Shown here one piece after another: positions 8,810 to 16,279 of a stretch of DNA of 64,000 nucleotides. The notes under the pieces are model-generated. The model was given only the letters and a program-made list of their open reading frames with translations. It did not search any database and had not been told where the DNA came from. Source of the DNA: Agromyces mangrovi (lineage in GTDB: Bacteria > Actinomycetota > Actinomycetes > Actinomycetales > Microbacteriaceae); the NCBI RefSeq assembly GCF_030296695.1, contig NZ_AP027737.1, positions 3,472,001 to 3,536,000 on the forward strand, read 5' to 3'. A program made the translations under genes and the position numbers. The first letter of the stretch is position 1, and every line of letters begins with the position of its first letter.

Positions 8810-11476
8810 TCAGGCGCCGGCCGTCGCGGGTTCGGTCGTCAGCGGGGCGGATGCCGCGACGCGTCCGGGTCCGACACGCTGCTCGGTGCCGTCGGGCAGC
8901 ACCACGAGCGCGGTCGTGCCCGATGGGATCTCGGCATCCAGGTGCATCCGATCGCCTTCGATGCGCCACGCGACGGCGATCGTGCCCTGGGGGCCGTCGT
9001 GTGAGCCGCGTGCCCAGGTCATGCCGGGTGCCGGCACCGGTGCGATGACGACCTGTTCCCATGCCACGGATTCGTCGGGCTGGCGCAGGCCGAGCGTGTG
9101 GGTGTGCAGGAAGCGGATGACCGCGCCCTTGCTGTAGTGGTTCAGCGACTCGTGGGCGTCGCCGTGCTCGTCGATGCCCTCCCAGTCCTCCCAGATGGTC
9201 GTGGCGCCCCGGTCGACCATGTACAGCCACGACGGCGCGCTGCGCTGTGCGAGCAGTTCGTAGGCGAGGTCGGAGCGGCCGGCGTCCGCGAGCACGGGCA
9301 GCAGGTCGCCGGTGGCGAGGAAGCCGGTGCCGAGGTGGGTGCCGGCGTCGCGGATCAGCGTGACCAGCCGGTCCACGGCCGCGGTGCGGTGCTCGTCGGG
9401 GATCAGCCCGAACGAGAGCGCACGCACGTACGCGGCCTGCGTGTCGCCCGCGGTCGTGCCGTCGGGTCGGAGGTACGCCTGCCGCCACGCGTCGGCGATG
9501 CGCTCGGCGACCTGCGCGTAGGAGCGCTGCTCGTCGTCGCGGCCGAGGACGCCGGCGATCGCTGCCAGGGTCGCCGTCGAGCGGTGCAGGTAGGCCGTGC
9601 CGACCTCGCCCTTGTCGGCCATGAACCAGGCCATCGGGTCGTGCTTGATCGGGTCGATCCGGTTGCCGTCGGCGTCGCGCTCGCGCGGTTCGGTCCACTC
9701 GCCCCAGTGGAACGTGCCGTCCCAGAGGTACTGCTCGAACGGCTCGGGCTCGGGCGAGGCCTGCACGCGTGCGTGGTGACGGGCCGACCGCGCCTGCTCG
9801 AGCGCCCACTCGACCCAGCGCACCATGGCGTCCCAGTTCTCGGCGAGCACGTCGCGGTCGCCCGAGGTGCGGTACAGCTCCCACGGCACCGCGACGATCG
9901 CGTCGCCCCACCCGGAGGAGCCGGTCATCATCGCGAACTGATCGTCGAGGTGGTGCTTGATGCGCCGCCCGTCGGGCGAGAAGTTCGCGATGCGCCCGTC
10001 GTCGAGCTGATCGTCGCGCACCGACTGCAGCCACTTCCGGCTGAAACCCAGCACGTCGTACAGCCGCGTCGCGGTCGGCGCGAAGACCTGGTAGTCGCCG
10101 GTCCAGGCCAGCCGCTCGCGCGTCGGGCAATCGGTCGGCACGTCGACGGCGTTGCCGCGGAAGCTCCAGTCGGCGATCTCGTGGAGACGGTTCAGGTCGT
10201 CATCGCTCGACGCGAACTCCCCGACCCGACGCAGGTCGGTCTGCACCACCCGCATCTCGACGCTCGCCGGGTCGAACGGCGCACCCGTGCGAGTCACCCG
10301 CACGTACTGGAACCCGTGCACCGTGTGCCGCGGCTCGAACACGTCGTCCCCATCGCCGGCGACCACCTCGTCGCGCTGCACGAACGGCAGCGGCGCCTCA
10401 CCGGGACGCTCGGAGTCCAGGTGTGACGTGGACAGGTCGCCGTCGGCGCCGACGAACTCGCCGTAGTCGACGACCGTGCGCGTCCCGGCCGCGCCCAGGT
10501 CCGTCATCCGCAGCCAGCCCGACGCGTTCTGCCCGAAGTCGAGCACCCAGACGCCGTCGGACACCTCACGGGCCGACACCACCGGTCGCGTCTCGACCAC
10601 GCGCACCGGTGGCGCCGGCGACCACGTCACCGGCGGCGCATCCCGCACGACGCCCACGCGCACCGGCGCCTCCTCGCCGACGGGCTGCGAGTGGTCGACC
10701 GTCTGCCCGGCCATCAGGTCGGCGCGGGTGATGCACGATCGGATGCTGCGCCAGTCGCCGTCGCTCCGGATGACGCGCGTGCTGCCGTCGGCGAGTGCGA
10801 CGTGCAGTTCGACGCGCGCCGCGGTCGTCGTGCCCCAGCCGGCCGGGAGCCGGAACGCGCCGACCTGGCCGCGGTACCACCCGTCGGAGAGCTCGACCTC
10901 GATGCGATTGCGCCCCCGGCGCAGCGCTTCGGTCACGTCGTACGCCTGCGCGTACAGCGTGCGGTCGTACGACGTCGAGCCAGGTGCGAGTTCCGCGCCG
11001 CCGGCGCGGCATCCGTTCACCGTGGCCGTGTACACGCCGAGTGCGGTCGCGTAGAGCCGCGCGTGCACTACGCCGTCCGGCAGGTCGAACGCGCCCGCGA
11101 GCCGGTGCGCGGGGCGCTCGCCGTAGCCGGGATCGTCGGCCTCGACCGGGGAGATCCAGTCGGCCGTCCAGTCCTGGTCGAGCAGCCCGACCTCGAACGA
11201 GGACCATTCCGACCAGGACGACTCCGCCACGGCGGCGCGGACCCGCCACCGCACCCGGGCGCCGCTGGCGAGTGCGCCGAACGGCCAGGCAGCGAAGCGT
11301 CGGGACGCGAGGGTTGCGGTCGATGTCACGCCGTCCACGTCCGCCTCGAGCTCGTACGCCGTTCCGACGGCTCGCTCGAGCGGGTCCTTCCAGGACAGCC
11401 GCGGAGCAGGTCCGGTGACGATGAACTCGTCCCCGCCGCTGTCGACGGTCAGGTCGTGGGGTGCGTTCGGCTGCAT
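8810..11476 (-). CDS. Glycoside hydrolase family 78 alpha-L-rhamnosidase
   Basis: Inverting rhamnosidase, 888 aa. N-terminal beta domains (residues ~1-400) include APRLSWKDPLE and the carbohydrate-binding module around ATVNGCRAGGAELAPGS. The (alpha/alpha)6 catalytic barrel spans ~430-780 and holds VPTDCPTRERLAWTGDYQVF, the family acid region, and GSSGWGDAIVAVPWELY. A C-terminal beta domain follows. No signal peptide is present, so it should work on imported rhamnosides. It lies 41 bases after the second MFS half and 54 before GH1 in the same operon. Confidence 0.93.
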   Translation of the reverse strand: MQPNAPHDLTVDSGGDEFIVTGPAPRLSWKDPLERAVGTAYELEADVDGVTSTATLASRRFAAWPFGALASGARVRWRVRAAVAESSWSEWSSFEVGLLDQDWTADWISPVEADDPGYGERPAHRLAGAFDLPDGVVHARLYATALGVYTATVNGCRAGGAELAPGSTSYDRTLYAQAYDVTEALRRGRNRIEVELSDGWYRGQVGAFRLPAGWGTTTAARVELHVALADGSTRVIRSDGDWRSIRSCITRADLMAGQTVDHSQPVGEEAPVRVGVVRDAPPVTWSPAPPVRVVETRPVVSAREVSDGVWVLDFGQNASGWLRMTDLGAAGTRTVVDYGEFVGADGDLSTSHLDSERPGEAPLPFVQRDEVVAGDGDDVFEPRHTVHGFQYVRVTRTGAPFDPASVEMRVVQTDLRRVGEFASSDDDLNRLHEIADWSFRGNAVDVPTDCPTRERLAWTGDYQVFAPTATRLYDVLGFSRKWLQSVRDDQLDDGRIANFSPDGRRIKHHLDDQFAMMTGSSGWGDAIVAVPWELYRTSGDRDVLAENWDAMVRWVEWALEQARSARHHARVQASPEPEPFEQYLWDGTFHWGEWTEPRERDADGNRIDPIKHDPMAWFMADKGEVGTAYLHRSTATLAAIAGVLGRDDEQRSYAQVAERIADAWRQAYLRPDGTTAGDTQAAYVRALSFGLIPDEHRTAAVDRLVTLIRDAGTHLGTGFLATGDLLPVLADAGRSDLAYELLAQRSAPSWLYMVDRGATTIWEDWEGIDEHGDAHESLNHYSKGAVIRFLHTHTLGLRQPDESVAWEQVVIAPVPAPGMTWARGSHDGPQGTIAVAWRIEGDRMHLDAEIPSGTTALVVLPDGTEQRVGPGRVAASAPLTTEPATAGA

Positions 11477-11517
11477 GGTGGGTCCTTCGTGGTCCAGGTG
11501 TCGGTGGTCCGGCTCGC

Positions 11518-12150
11518 TCAGCGCACCGACTTGACCTTGAGCAGGATGATGAGGCCGCCGATGAGCGCGAACACCGCGCCGCTCAGGTACAGCAGCGTGT
11601 AGTTCTTCACGTCGCCCACGGCGCCGATCGTGATCACGACGCCCGCGATGAGCGGCGCGATCGCGCTCGGGATCTTCTGTGCGAACTGGACGACCGCCAT
11701 GTACCGGCCGACCTGGTCGCGTTCGGGGATGATCGCGAACACGATCGCCTGGTCGACCGTGGCGAAGACCGCGATCGCGAGCTGCATGAGCACGGCGCCG
11801 ACGATGATCTGCGGCAGGTTCCACGCGGTCGCCTCGACGACCGCCCCGACCACGAAGAGCAGTGAGGCGATCATGACGAACAGTCGCCTGCGCTGCAGCT
11901 TGTCGGACAGGAACCCGCCGACCAGCGCGCCCGCGGCCGCGGCGAGCACGCCGATCATCCCGACGGTGGCGACGATGCCCGCGACCTCCCGGACGGGCAG
12001 GTCGAGCCGCTGGGCGTAGAAGAACGTGCCGAACGTCGTGTTGAAGTAGAGGCCGATGAAGAACACGAAGCGGCCGAGCCAGTTCCAGGCGAAGTCGGGG
12101 TACTTCCGCACGTCGAAGCCGTAGCTCGTCACGACCGACTTGAGGGTCAC
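11518..12150 (-). CDS. MFS transporter, C-terminal six-helix half
   Basis: Second half of a major facilitator transporter, 210 aa if it starts at GTG 12150. Six helices are visible, from FAWNWLGRFVFFIGLYFN to YLSGAVFALIGGLIILL. The GTG overlaps the TGA of the N-terminal half (GTGA), the coupling style of other genes in this operon. Together the halves make a normal 12-helix, ~442-residue MFS protein. Either this is a split transporter, or one base is missing near 12160-12166 and the gene is 11518-12845. Other genes in the window show one-base losses, so a single gene is slightly more likely. Confidence 0.7.
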   Translation of the reverse strand: MTLKSVVTSYGFDVRKYPDFAWNWLGRFVFFIGLYFNTTFGTFFYAQRLDLPVREVAGIVATVGMIGVLAAAAGALVGGFLSDKLQRRRLFVMIASLLFVVGAVVEATAWNLPQIIVGAVLMQLAIAVFATVDQAIVFAIIPERDQVGRYMAVVQFAQKIPSAIAPLIAGVVITIGAVGDVKNYTLLYLSGAVFALIGGLIILLKVKSVR

Positions 12151-12845
12151 AACGTCGTTCCGCGGGAGGTGCTTCGAGCTTCCTCGGGCTTGATGAGCGG
12201 GAAGATCGCGAGCATCAGCGCACCGATGATGCCGGGAACGAGGAACACGAGCGTGGTGTTGGACGACACGGCGTAGGCGACGCCGATGCCCAGCACCGGC
12301 GCGATCTGGGTCATCAGCCCGGTGAGGGCCGACACCTTGCCGCGCTGGGACTCGGGGAGCTTGTCGGCCATGAGCAGCTGGAGGGGCGCACCGGCGATCG
12401 ACCAGCCGGACATGCCGAGCACCCAGCCCGCGCCGACGATCAGCAGGTTCGGCGCGAACGAGATCACGACCAGGCCGAGGAGGCCGATCACGATGCCGAG
12501 GTAGATGAAGGGCGTGCGTCGCCCGAACCTCGACCGCGTGCGGTCGCTCCAGATGCCGATCATCGGGCTGATGATCAGGTACACCGCCTGTGCGGTGCCG
12601 GTGATGTAGCCGAGCACCTCCTCGCGGCCCGGCGCGAGTTCGCTGATCCGGACGGCGATGCCGTAGGCCAGCGGCACCATCATCGCCATCGAGACGCCGA
12701 AGCTCGCGAGCATCAGCCAGAAGATGTAGCTCCGGCTCATCGGCTGCTGGGGCTCGGCGACGCCGTCGGCCGCGGTGGACTGCTGCGCGTCGGCCACGGC
12801 GATGCCCGCGGCGTCTGCTGCGGCCGGCTCGTTCCTCGTCACCAT
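12147..12845 (-). CDS. MFS transporter, N-terminal six-helix half
   Basis: 232 aa, ending in the central cytoplasmic loop. A ~40-residue hydrophilic N-terminus precedes helix 1 (FWLMLASFGVSMAMMVPLAYG); the helix 2-3 loop carries GIWSDRTRSRFGRRTP, the MFS signature, in a form seen in disaccharide and glycoside carriers. Helix 6 ends at AIFPLIKPEE and the stop follows 12 residues later. It is the first gene of the operon, 86 bases after the inferred transcription start and next to the TetR operators. It probably imports the glycoside that the downstream enzymes cut. Confidence 0.75.
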   Translation of the reverse strand: MVTRNEPAAADAAGIAVADAQQSTAADGVAEPQQPMSRSYIFWLMLASFGVSMAMMVPLAYGIAVRISELAPGREEVLGYITGTAQAVYLIISPMIGIWSDRTRSRFGRRTPFIYLGIVIGLLGLVVISFAPNLLIVGAGWVLGMSGWSIAGAPLQLLMADKLPESQRGKVSALTGLMTQIAPVLGIGVAYAVSSNTTLVFLVPGIIGALMLAIFPLIKPEEARSTSRGTTL

Positions 12846-12910
12846 TGACTCCTTCTTCGGTGGATCCGGCCCGCGGTTCGACCGCGGCGCGGACTGGGGA
12901 TGCCCAAAAA

Positions 12911-12927
12911 GTAACCACTCTGGTTAC
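12911..12927. promoter_or_regulatory. Operator 1 for the divergent TetR regulator
   Basis: GTAACCACTCTGGTTAC is a perfect seven-base inverted repeat with a three-base spacer. It lies between the -10 of the MFS operon and the MFS start codon. The centre is 30 bases from operator 2, close to three helical turns. Confidence 0.75.
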
Positions 12928-12937
12928 ATCTGCGGTA

Positions 12938-12966
12938 ACTGTAACCACTTCGGTTACTATTGACAA
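12938..12966 (-). promoter_or_regulatory. Promoter of the MFS-GH78-GH1-SDR-TIM-GH43 operon
   Basis: On the minus strand TTGTCA (12966-12961), a 17-base spacer and TACAGT (12943-12938) make a good primary-sigma promoter. Operator 2 fills the spacer, so a bound regulator would block polymerase. Transcription should begin near 12931. Confidence 0.65.
12941..12957. promoter_or_regulatory. Operator 2 for the divergent TetR regulator
   Basis: GTAACCACTTCGGTTAC has six-base inverted arms and a five-base spacer, and matches operator 1 at the arms. It sits within the operon promoter and upstream of the TetR gene, so one site could control both directions. Confidence 0.75.
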
Positions 12967-12989
12967 GTCCGGACGCGGACCGGGTCTGC

Positions 12990-12995
12990 CAGACT
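12990..12995 (+). promoter_or_regulatory. Putative -10 for a leaderless TetR transcript
   Basis: CAGACT ends six bases before ATG 13002, the spacing seen at other genes in this window. No good -35 is found at 17 bases. Confidence 0.4.
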
Positions 12996-13001
12996 CGGCG
13001 G

Positions 13002-13649
13002 ATGGACGACCCGGGAGGCGACATGGACGGTTCGACGACGACGGTCGGGACGGCACGCCCGAACCGACGCGGCCCCTATGCGAACACCGCGGCACGACGA
13101 GCCGAGATCGTTCGCGCAGCCCTCGCGAGCTTCGCGGAGCACGGGTACGAGCGCGCATCGCTGCGCGACATCGCCGCTCGCGCGAACCTGACGCACGCGG
13201 CCCTCCTCCGGCACTTCGCGAGTAAGGACGACCTGCTCCTCGCGGCGCTCGCCCAGCGGGACGCCGACGACGAGGAACTCGCGCGTCGCATCATGCAGTC
13301 GAAGGTCTCGGCCGAACGCGTGCTCTCCACGGTGCTCGCCGACGACTTCGCGCACCCCGAGCGCCAGCGGAACTGGCTCGCGATCACCGTCGCGGCGACG
13401 AACCCGGAGCATCCGGCTCACGAGTTCTTCATCGCACGTCGCGATCGCATGCGGACGAACTTCTCGAGCGGCCGCCTCACGACCGCCCACGACGGCGAAG
13501 AACTCACCGCCGACGACAAGACCACCATGCTCCTGGCCATGATCGACGGCCTCCGCATCCAGGCACTGCTCGATCCGACGCGCGACACGCTGCCGCTGCT
13601 CGAGACCTTCATGCGACTGATCGCCACCGACGACGACGCGACGCGCTGA
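13002..13649 (+). CDS. TetR/AcrR-family regulator of the glycoside operon
   Basis: Probable repressor, 215 aa from ATG 13002 (ATG 13023 is an alternative). The N-terminal helix-turn-helix covers ~RRAEIVRAALASFAEHGYER then LRDIAARANLTHAALLRHF; the rest is the helical ligand and dimer region. It is transcribed away from the MFS-GH78 operon across two palindromes of 17 bp, the usual arrangement for a regulator released by an imported substrate or its product. The ligand is unknown. The ~20 charged residues before the helix-turn-helix vary in such proteins. Confidence 0.87.
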   Translation: MDDPGGDMDGSTTTVGTARPNRRGPYANTAARRAEIVRAALASFAEHGYERASLRDIAARANLTHAALLRHFASKDDLLLAALAQRDADDEELARRIMQSKVSAERVLSTVLADDFAHPERQRNWLAITVAATNPEHPAHEFFIARRDRMRTNFSSGRLTTAHDGEELTADDKTTMLLAMIDGLRIQALLDPTRDTLPLLETFMRLIATDDDATR

Positions 13650-13826
13650 TCACCGCGTCCGGTCGCGCGCCGAGCCCATCCCGATCCACGTGGCAGCTCC
13701 CGCGCGCCGGACCCACTCCTGACGCGGCTCACTCCACTCGCGTGCGACGTCGCGCAGCCAGATCGTCGAGTCGGGCTGGCACGACGAAGCCCCCGGGTGT
13801 CGGTCGACTCCCAGGGGCTCGCTGGG
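13650..13826. other. Spacer after the TetR gene, possible gene remnant
   Basis: No complete gene is visible. On the minus strand 13650-13780 encodes a GC3-rich stretch (LRDVAREWSEPRQEWVRR, then ATWIGMGSARDR) ending at TGA 13650, without an in-frame start before the tRNA hairpin. It may be the tail of a lost gene or chance. Confidence 0.25.
13788..13819 (-). terminator. Hairpin downstream of tRNA-Ala
   Basis: AGCCCC and GGGGCT arms, extended by GGG/CCC across one mismatch, form a stem seven bases past the tRNA 3' end. No T tract follows. Confidence 0.5.
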
Positions 13827-13899
13827 TGGATCTGAGGGGACTCGAACCCCTGACCCCCTGCATGCCATGCAGGTGCGCTACCAGCTGCGCCACAGACCC
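13827..13899 (-). tRNA. tRNA-Ala (anticodon GGC)
   Basis: 73 bases fold as a cloverleaf: acceptor GGGTCTG/CAGATCC with one G-T pair, D arm GCGCAGCTGGTAGCGC, anticodon stem CCTGC/GCAGG with loop ATGGCAT (anticodon GGC), and T arm GGGGTTCGAGTCCCC. The CCA end is not clearly encoded after the final A. It lies after rsfS, a common actinobacterial position. Confidence 0.95.
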
Positions 13900-13967
13900 G
13901 TTCGCCTCATCGGAGGCAACTCGACAAGCTTACAACATCTTCCCGAGCGCGGAGAAATCGAGGGGCC

Positions 13968-14342
13968 TCAGGCGCCGTTCGGCAGCAGCGACGCGACGTC
14001 GATCACCGGGCAGTCGCGCCAGAGGCGCTCCAGGCCGTAGTACATGCGCTCCTCCTCGTGGAACACGTGCACGACCAGGTCGCCGAAGTCGAGCAGCACC
14101 CAGCGGCCCTCGGCACGCCCCTCCCGACGCACCGTGTGCACGCCGTGCTCGCGCAGCGCGTCCTCGACGCCGTCGGCGATCGCGACGACGTTGCGCTCCG
14201 AGCGGCCTGAGACGAGCAGGAAGATGTCGGCCAGCGGCAGCGGCTCCGAGACGTCGAGGGCGACGAGATCGGTGCCGCCCTTCTCGTCTGCGGCGGCCGC
14301 GGCGATGCCCAGCAGGTGGCGGGCGTCGTCGGTTGCGGTCAT
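13968..14342 (-). CDS. rsfS: Ribosome silencing factor RsfS
   Basis: 124 aa, RsfS/Iojap family. It binds ribosomal protein uL14 and blocks subunit joining when nutrients are short. Conserved features are the early Asp/Glu-rich helix, DIFLLVSGRSERNVVAIAD, REGRAEGRWVLLDFGDLVVH and the C-terminal YYGLERLWRD. The GAGAGGGG before ATG 14342 is a plausible ribosome site. It follows nadD and a membrane protein gene in one minus-strand group, as in many actinobacteria. Confidence 0.95.
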   Translation of the reverse strand: MTATDDARHLLGIAAAAADEKGGTDLVALDVSEPLPLADIFLLVSGRSERNVVAIADGVEDALREHGVHTVRREGRAEGRWVLLDFGDLVVHVFHEEERMYYGLERLWRDCPVIDVASLLPNGA

Positions 14343-14359
14343 CGTGCGGGATGCCCCTC

Positions 14360-15397
14360 TCAGAACAGGTTCAGGACGTAGCCGGCCACGAGCGTGCCGA
14401 CGACGCCGAGCGCGAGGACGCCGGCGGTCACCGCGAGCACGAGCGGCACGTTCACGCCCTCCTTCTTGGGCGGCGTGATGACCCCGCGCTGCGAGGTCTG
14501 CGTGCTCACCGCACGGGCGGCCGAGATGGGGGCGACGCCGCCGCCCGTGTCCTCCATCTGGTCGAACATGCTGTCGAGGTCGGGCGAGTCGATGTGGCTC
14601 GGGTGGGCGCCGGTCGAGCCGTAGCTGCGCGGCAGGTCGATCGACCCGGTGACCATCACCTCGCCCGTCGCCGGGTGCGTCATCGCCCCGGGGTTCGGCA
14701 GGCTCGGCAGGATGAGCGCGTTCGTGGTCGTGGAGCCGCCGCGGCCCGAACCACCGCGTGCGAGCAGCTGGTCGAACGGGGTGGGAGCCTCCGGCTCGTC
14801 CTCCGCCATCTGGAGGCTCCAGTGCCCCGTCGGGGTGGAGGTTCCCGCCGGAGTCGGGGTGTCGACCGAGACGGGCTCGAACGAGGGCGCCGGGGCCTGG
14901 TTGGCGGCGTGGTGCGAGGTCATCGCGACCGGGGTCGCGGAGCGCTCGGCCGCGGGTGCCTGCCGGGCCGGCGGCGCCGGCGGCAGCGATGGTGCGTCGA
15001 GTTCGTCCTGGGTGCTCTCGCCCTGGCTCTCGAGGAGCGCGCGCAGCTCGCGTCGGGTCAGCGTGCGCTCGGGAGCGGACTCGCGGGCTGCGGGAACGGG
15101 CGGCTGCGGGGTGGACTCGGCCGCCGGGCGCACCGGGGGCGCCGGCGGCGGAGTCGCCTGCGACGACCATGCGGGCGCGGCGGGAGTCGCCTGCACGGGC
15201 TGCGGGAAGCTCGGCTGCGGAGCCGGCTGCACCGGCGGCGCGGGGGCGGCGGCCTGCGGCGGCACGGGGTCCGGCGCAGCCTGCTCGGGCGCTGCGGCGG
15301 GGGCATCCGGGGTCGACGACGCGGCCTGCTGTGCCAGCAGGCGCTCGCGCTCACGAGCTTCGCGGCGCGTCAGTGGCGGATCCTGCCACGACGTCAT
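14360..15397 (-). CDS. Pro/Ala-rich protein with one C-terminal transmembrane helix
   Basis: 345 aa, function unknown. A basic start ([15 protein letters not shown]) is followed by ~230 residues rich in Pro, Ala, Ser and Gln, in which the TRREARE motif recurs as [14 protein letters not shown] more ordered stretch around [19 protein letters not shown] comes next, and a single C-terminal helix ([20 protein letters not shown]). This suggests a tail-anchored cytoplasmic protein. The start ATG 15397 overlaps the nadD stop. Homologues sit between nadD and rsfS in related actinobacteria, to my knowledge without a known role. Confidence 0.8.
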   Translation of the reverse strand: MTSWQDPPLTRREARERERLLAQQAASSTPDAPAAAPEQAAPDPVPPQAAAPAPPVQPAPQPSFPQPVQATPAAPAWSSQATPPPAPPVRPAAESTPQPPVPAARESAPERTLTRRELRALLESQGESTQDELDAPSLPPAPPARQAPAAERSATPVAMTSHHAANQAPAPSFEPVSVDTPTPAGTSTPTGHWSLQMAEDEPEAPTPFDQLLARGGSGRGGSTTTNALILPSLPNPGAMTHPATGEVMVTGSIDLPRSYGSTGAHPSHIDSPDLDSMFDQMEDTGGGVAPISAARAVSTQTSQRGVITPPKKEGVNVPLVLAVTAGVLALGVVGTLVAGYVLNLF

Positions 15398-15993
15398 TCG
15401 AGACTCCGATACAGACGGTGCTTGGAGATGTACTGGACGACCCCGTCGGGCACCAAGTACCACACCGGGTCACCCCGGCGCACCCTGTTCCGGCAGTCGG
15501 TGGACGAGATCGCAAGTGCCGGAACCTCCAGCAAGCTTACGTCCGCCTCGGGCAAACCCGAAACGGAGAGCACATGTCCCGGACGACTCACAGCAACGAA
15601 GTGCGCCTGCTCCCAGAGTTCGCCGACGTCCTTCCACGAGAGGATCTGCGCGACGGCGTCGGCGCCGGTGATGAAGAAGAGCTCGGCATCGGGTCGTTGA
15701 CGGCGGATGTCGCGCAGCGTGTCCGTCGTGTAGGTCGGCCCCGCACGGTCGATGTCGACGCGGCTCACGGTGAACCGCGGATTCGACGCGGTCGCGATCA
15801 CCGTCATGAGGTAGCGGTGCTCGGCCTCGGTGACCGCGTCCTTGTGCGAGGGCCGGCCGGTCGGGACGAAGACGACCTCGTCGAGGCCGTACGAGTGCGC
15901 CACCTCGCTCGCGGCGACGAGATGGCCGTGGTGGACCGGGTCGAACGTCCCGCCCATCACGCCGATACGCGGGCGCCCCGCCTCGTCGGCCAC
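15394..15993 (-). CDS. nadD: Nicotinate-nucleotide adenylyltransferase
   Basis: 199 aa. It adenylates nicotinate mononucleotide to deamido-NAD in NAD synthesis. The nucleotidyltransferase signature [18 protein letters not shown] is near residue 12 and [13 protein letters not shown] near 170. GRPSHKD and FFITGADAV are typical NadD segments. GTG 15993 is used as the start; a TAGCAT box lies ten bases upstream, so its leader would be very short. It overlaps the next gene by four bases. Confidence 0.95.
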   Translation of the reverse strand: MADEAGRPRIGVMGGTFDPVHHGHLVAASEVAHSYGLDEVVFVPTGRPSHKDAVTEAEHRYLMTVIATASNPRFTVSRVDIDRAGPTYTTDTLRDIRRQRPDAELFFITGADAVAQILSWKDVGELWEQAHFVAVSRPGHVLSVSGLPEADVSLLEVPALAISSTDCRNRVRRGDPVWYLVPDGVVQYISKHRLYRSLE

Positions 15994-16006
15994 GGTGGTG
16001 CCGATG

Positions 16007-16231
16007 CTAGTGGTGGTCCGGTTCCTCGCCGGCGGCCACGCGGGCGGCGTACGCCTCCGCCTTCTCGCGGTGACGGTTCGCGACGTCGCGGTACGACCAG
16101 GTGACGAAGCCCAGCGCGATGAAGATCACGAGGGCGATGAGCCCGTAGACGATCGGGTCGATCGGGAGCTCGCGGGCGAACTCCGTCTCAGCGAGCACCG
16201 TGGTCAAGACCTGCATCAGCCATTCCTCCAT
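16007..16231 (-). CDS. Small single-pass membrane protein
   Basis: 74 aa, function unknown. One helix ([21 protein letters not shown]) is followed by a charged tail, [18 protein letters not shown]. It lies between proA and nadD, where actinobacteria often carry such a short membrane protein. ATG 16231 is the first start; a TAGACT box (16260-16265, minus) lies 28 bases upstream. Confidence 0.8.
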   Translation of the reverse strand: MEEWLMQVLTTVLAETEFARELPIDPIVYGLIALVIFIALGFVTWSYRDVANRHREKAEAYAARVAAGEEPDHH

Positions 16232-16279
16232 CTTGCGCGTCGGGAGCGCGCGTCACCCAGTCTAGCGAGGCCGTCGCGG

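Noticed and set aside
12960..12965. TTGACA as the -35 of the TetR gene
   Set aside because: No -10 at 16-18 bases downstream; the CAGACT near the start codon is 24 bases away. On the opposite strand the same bases overlap the MFS operon -35.
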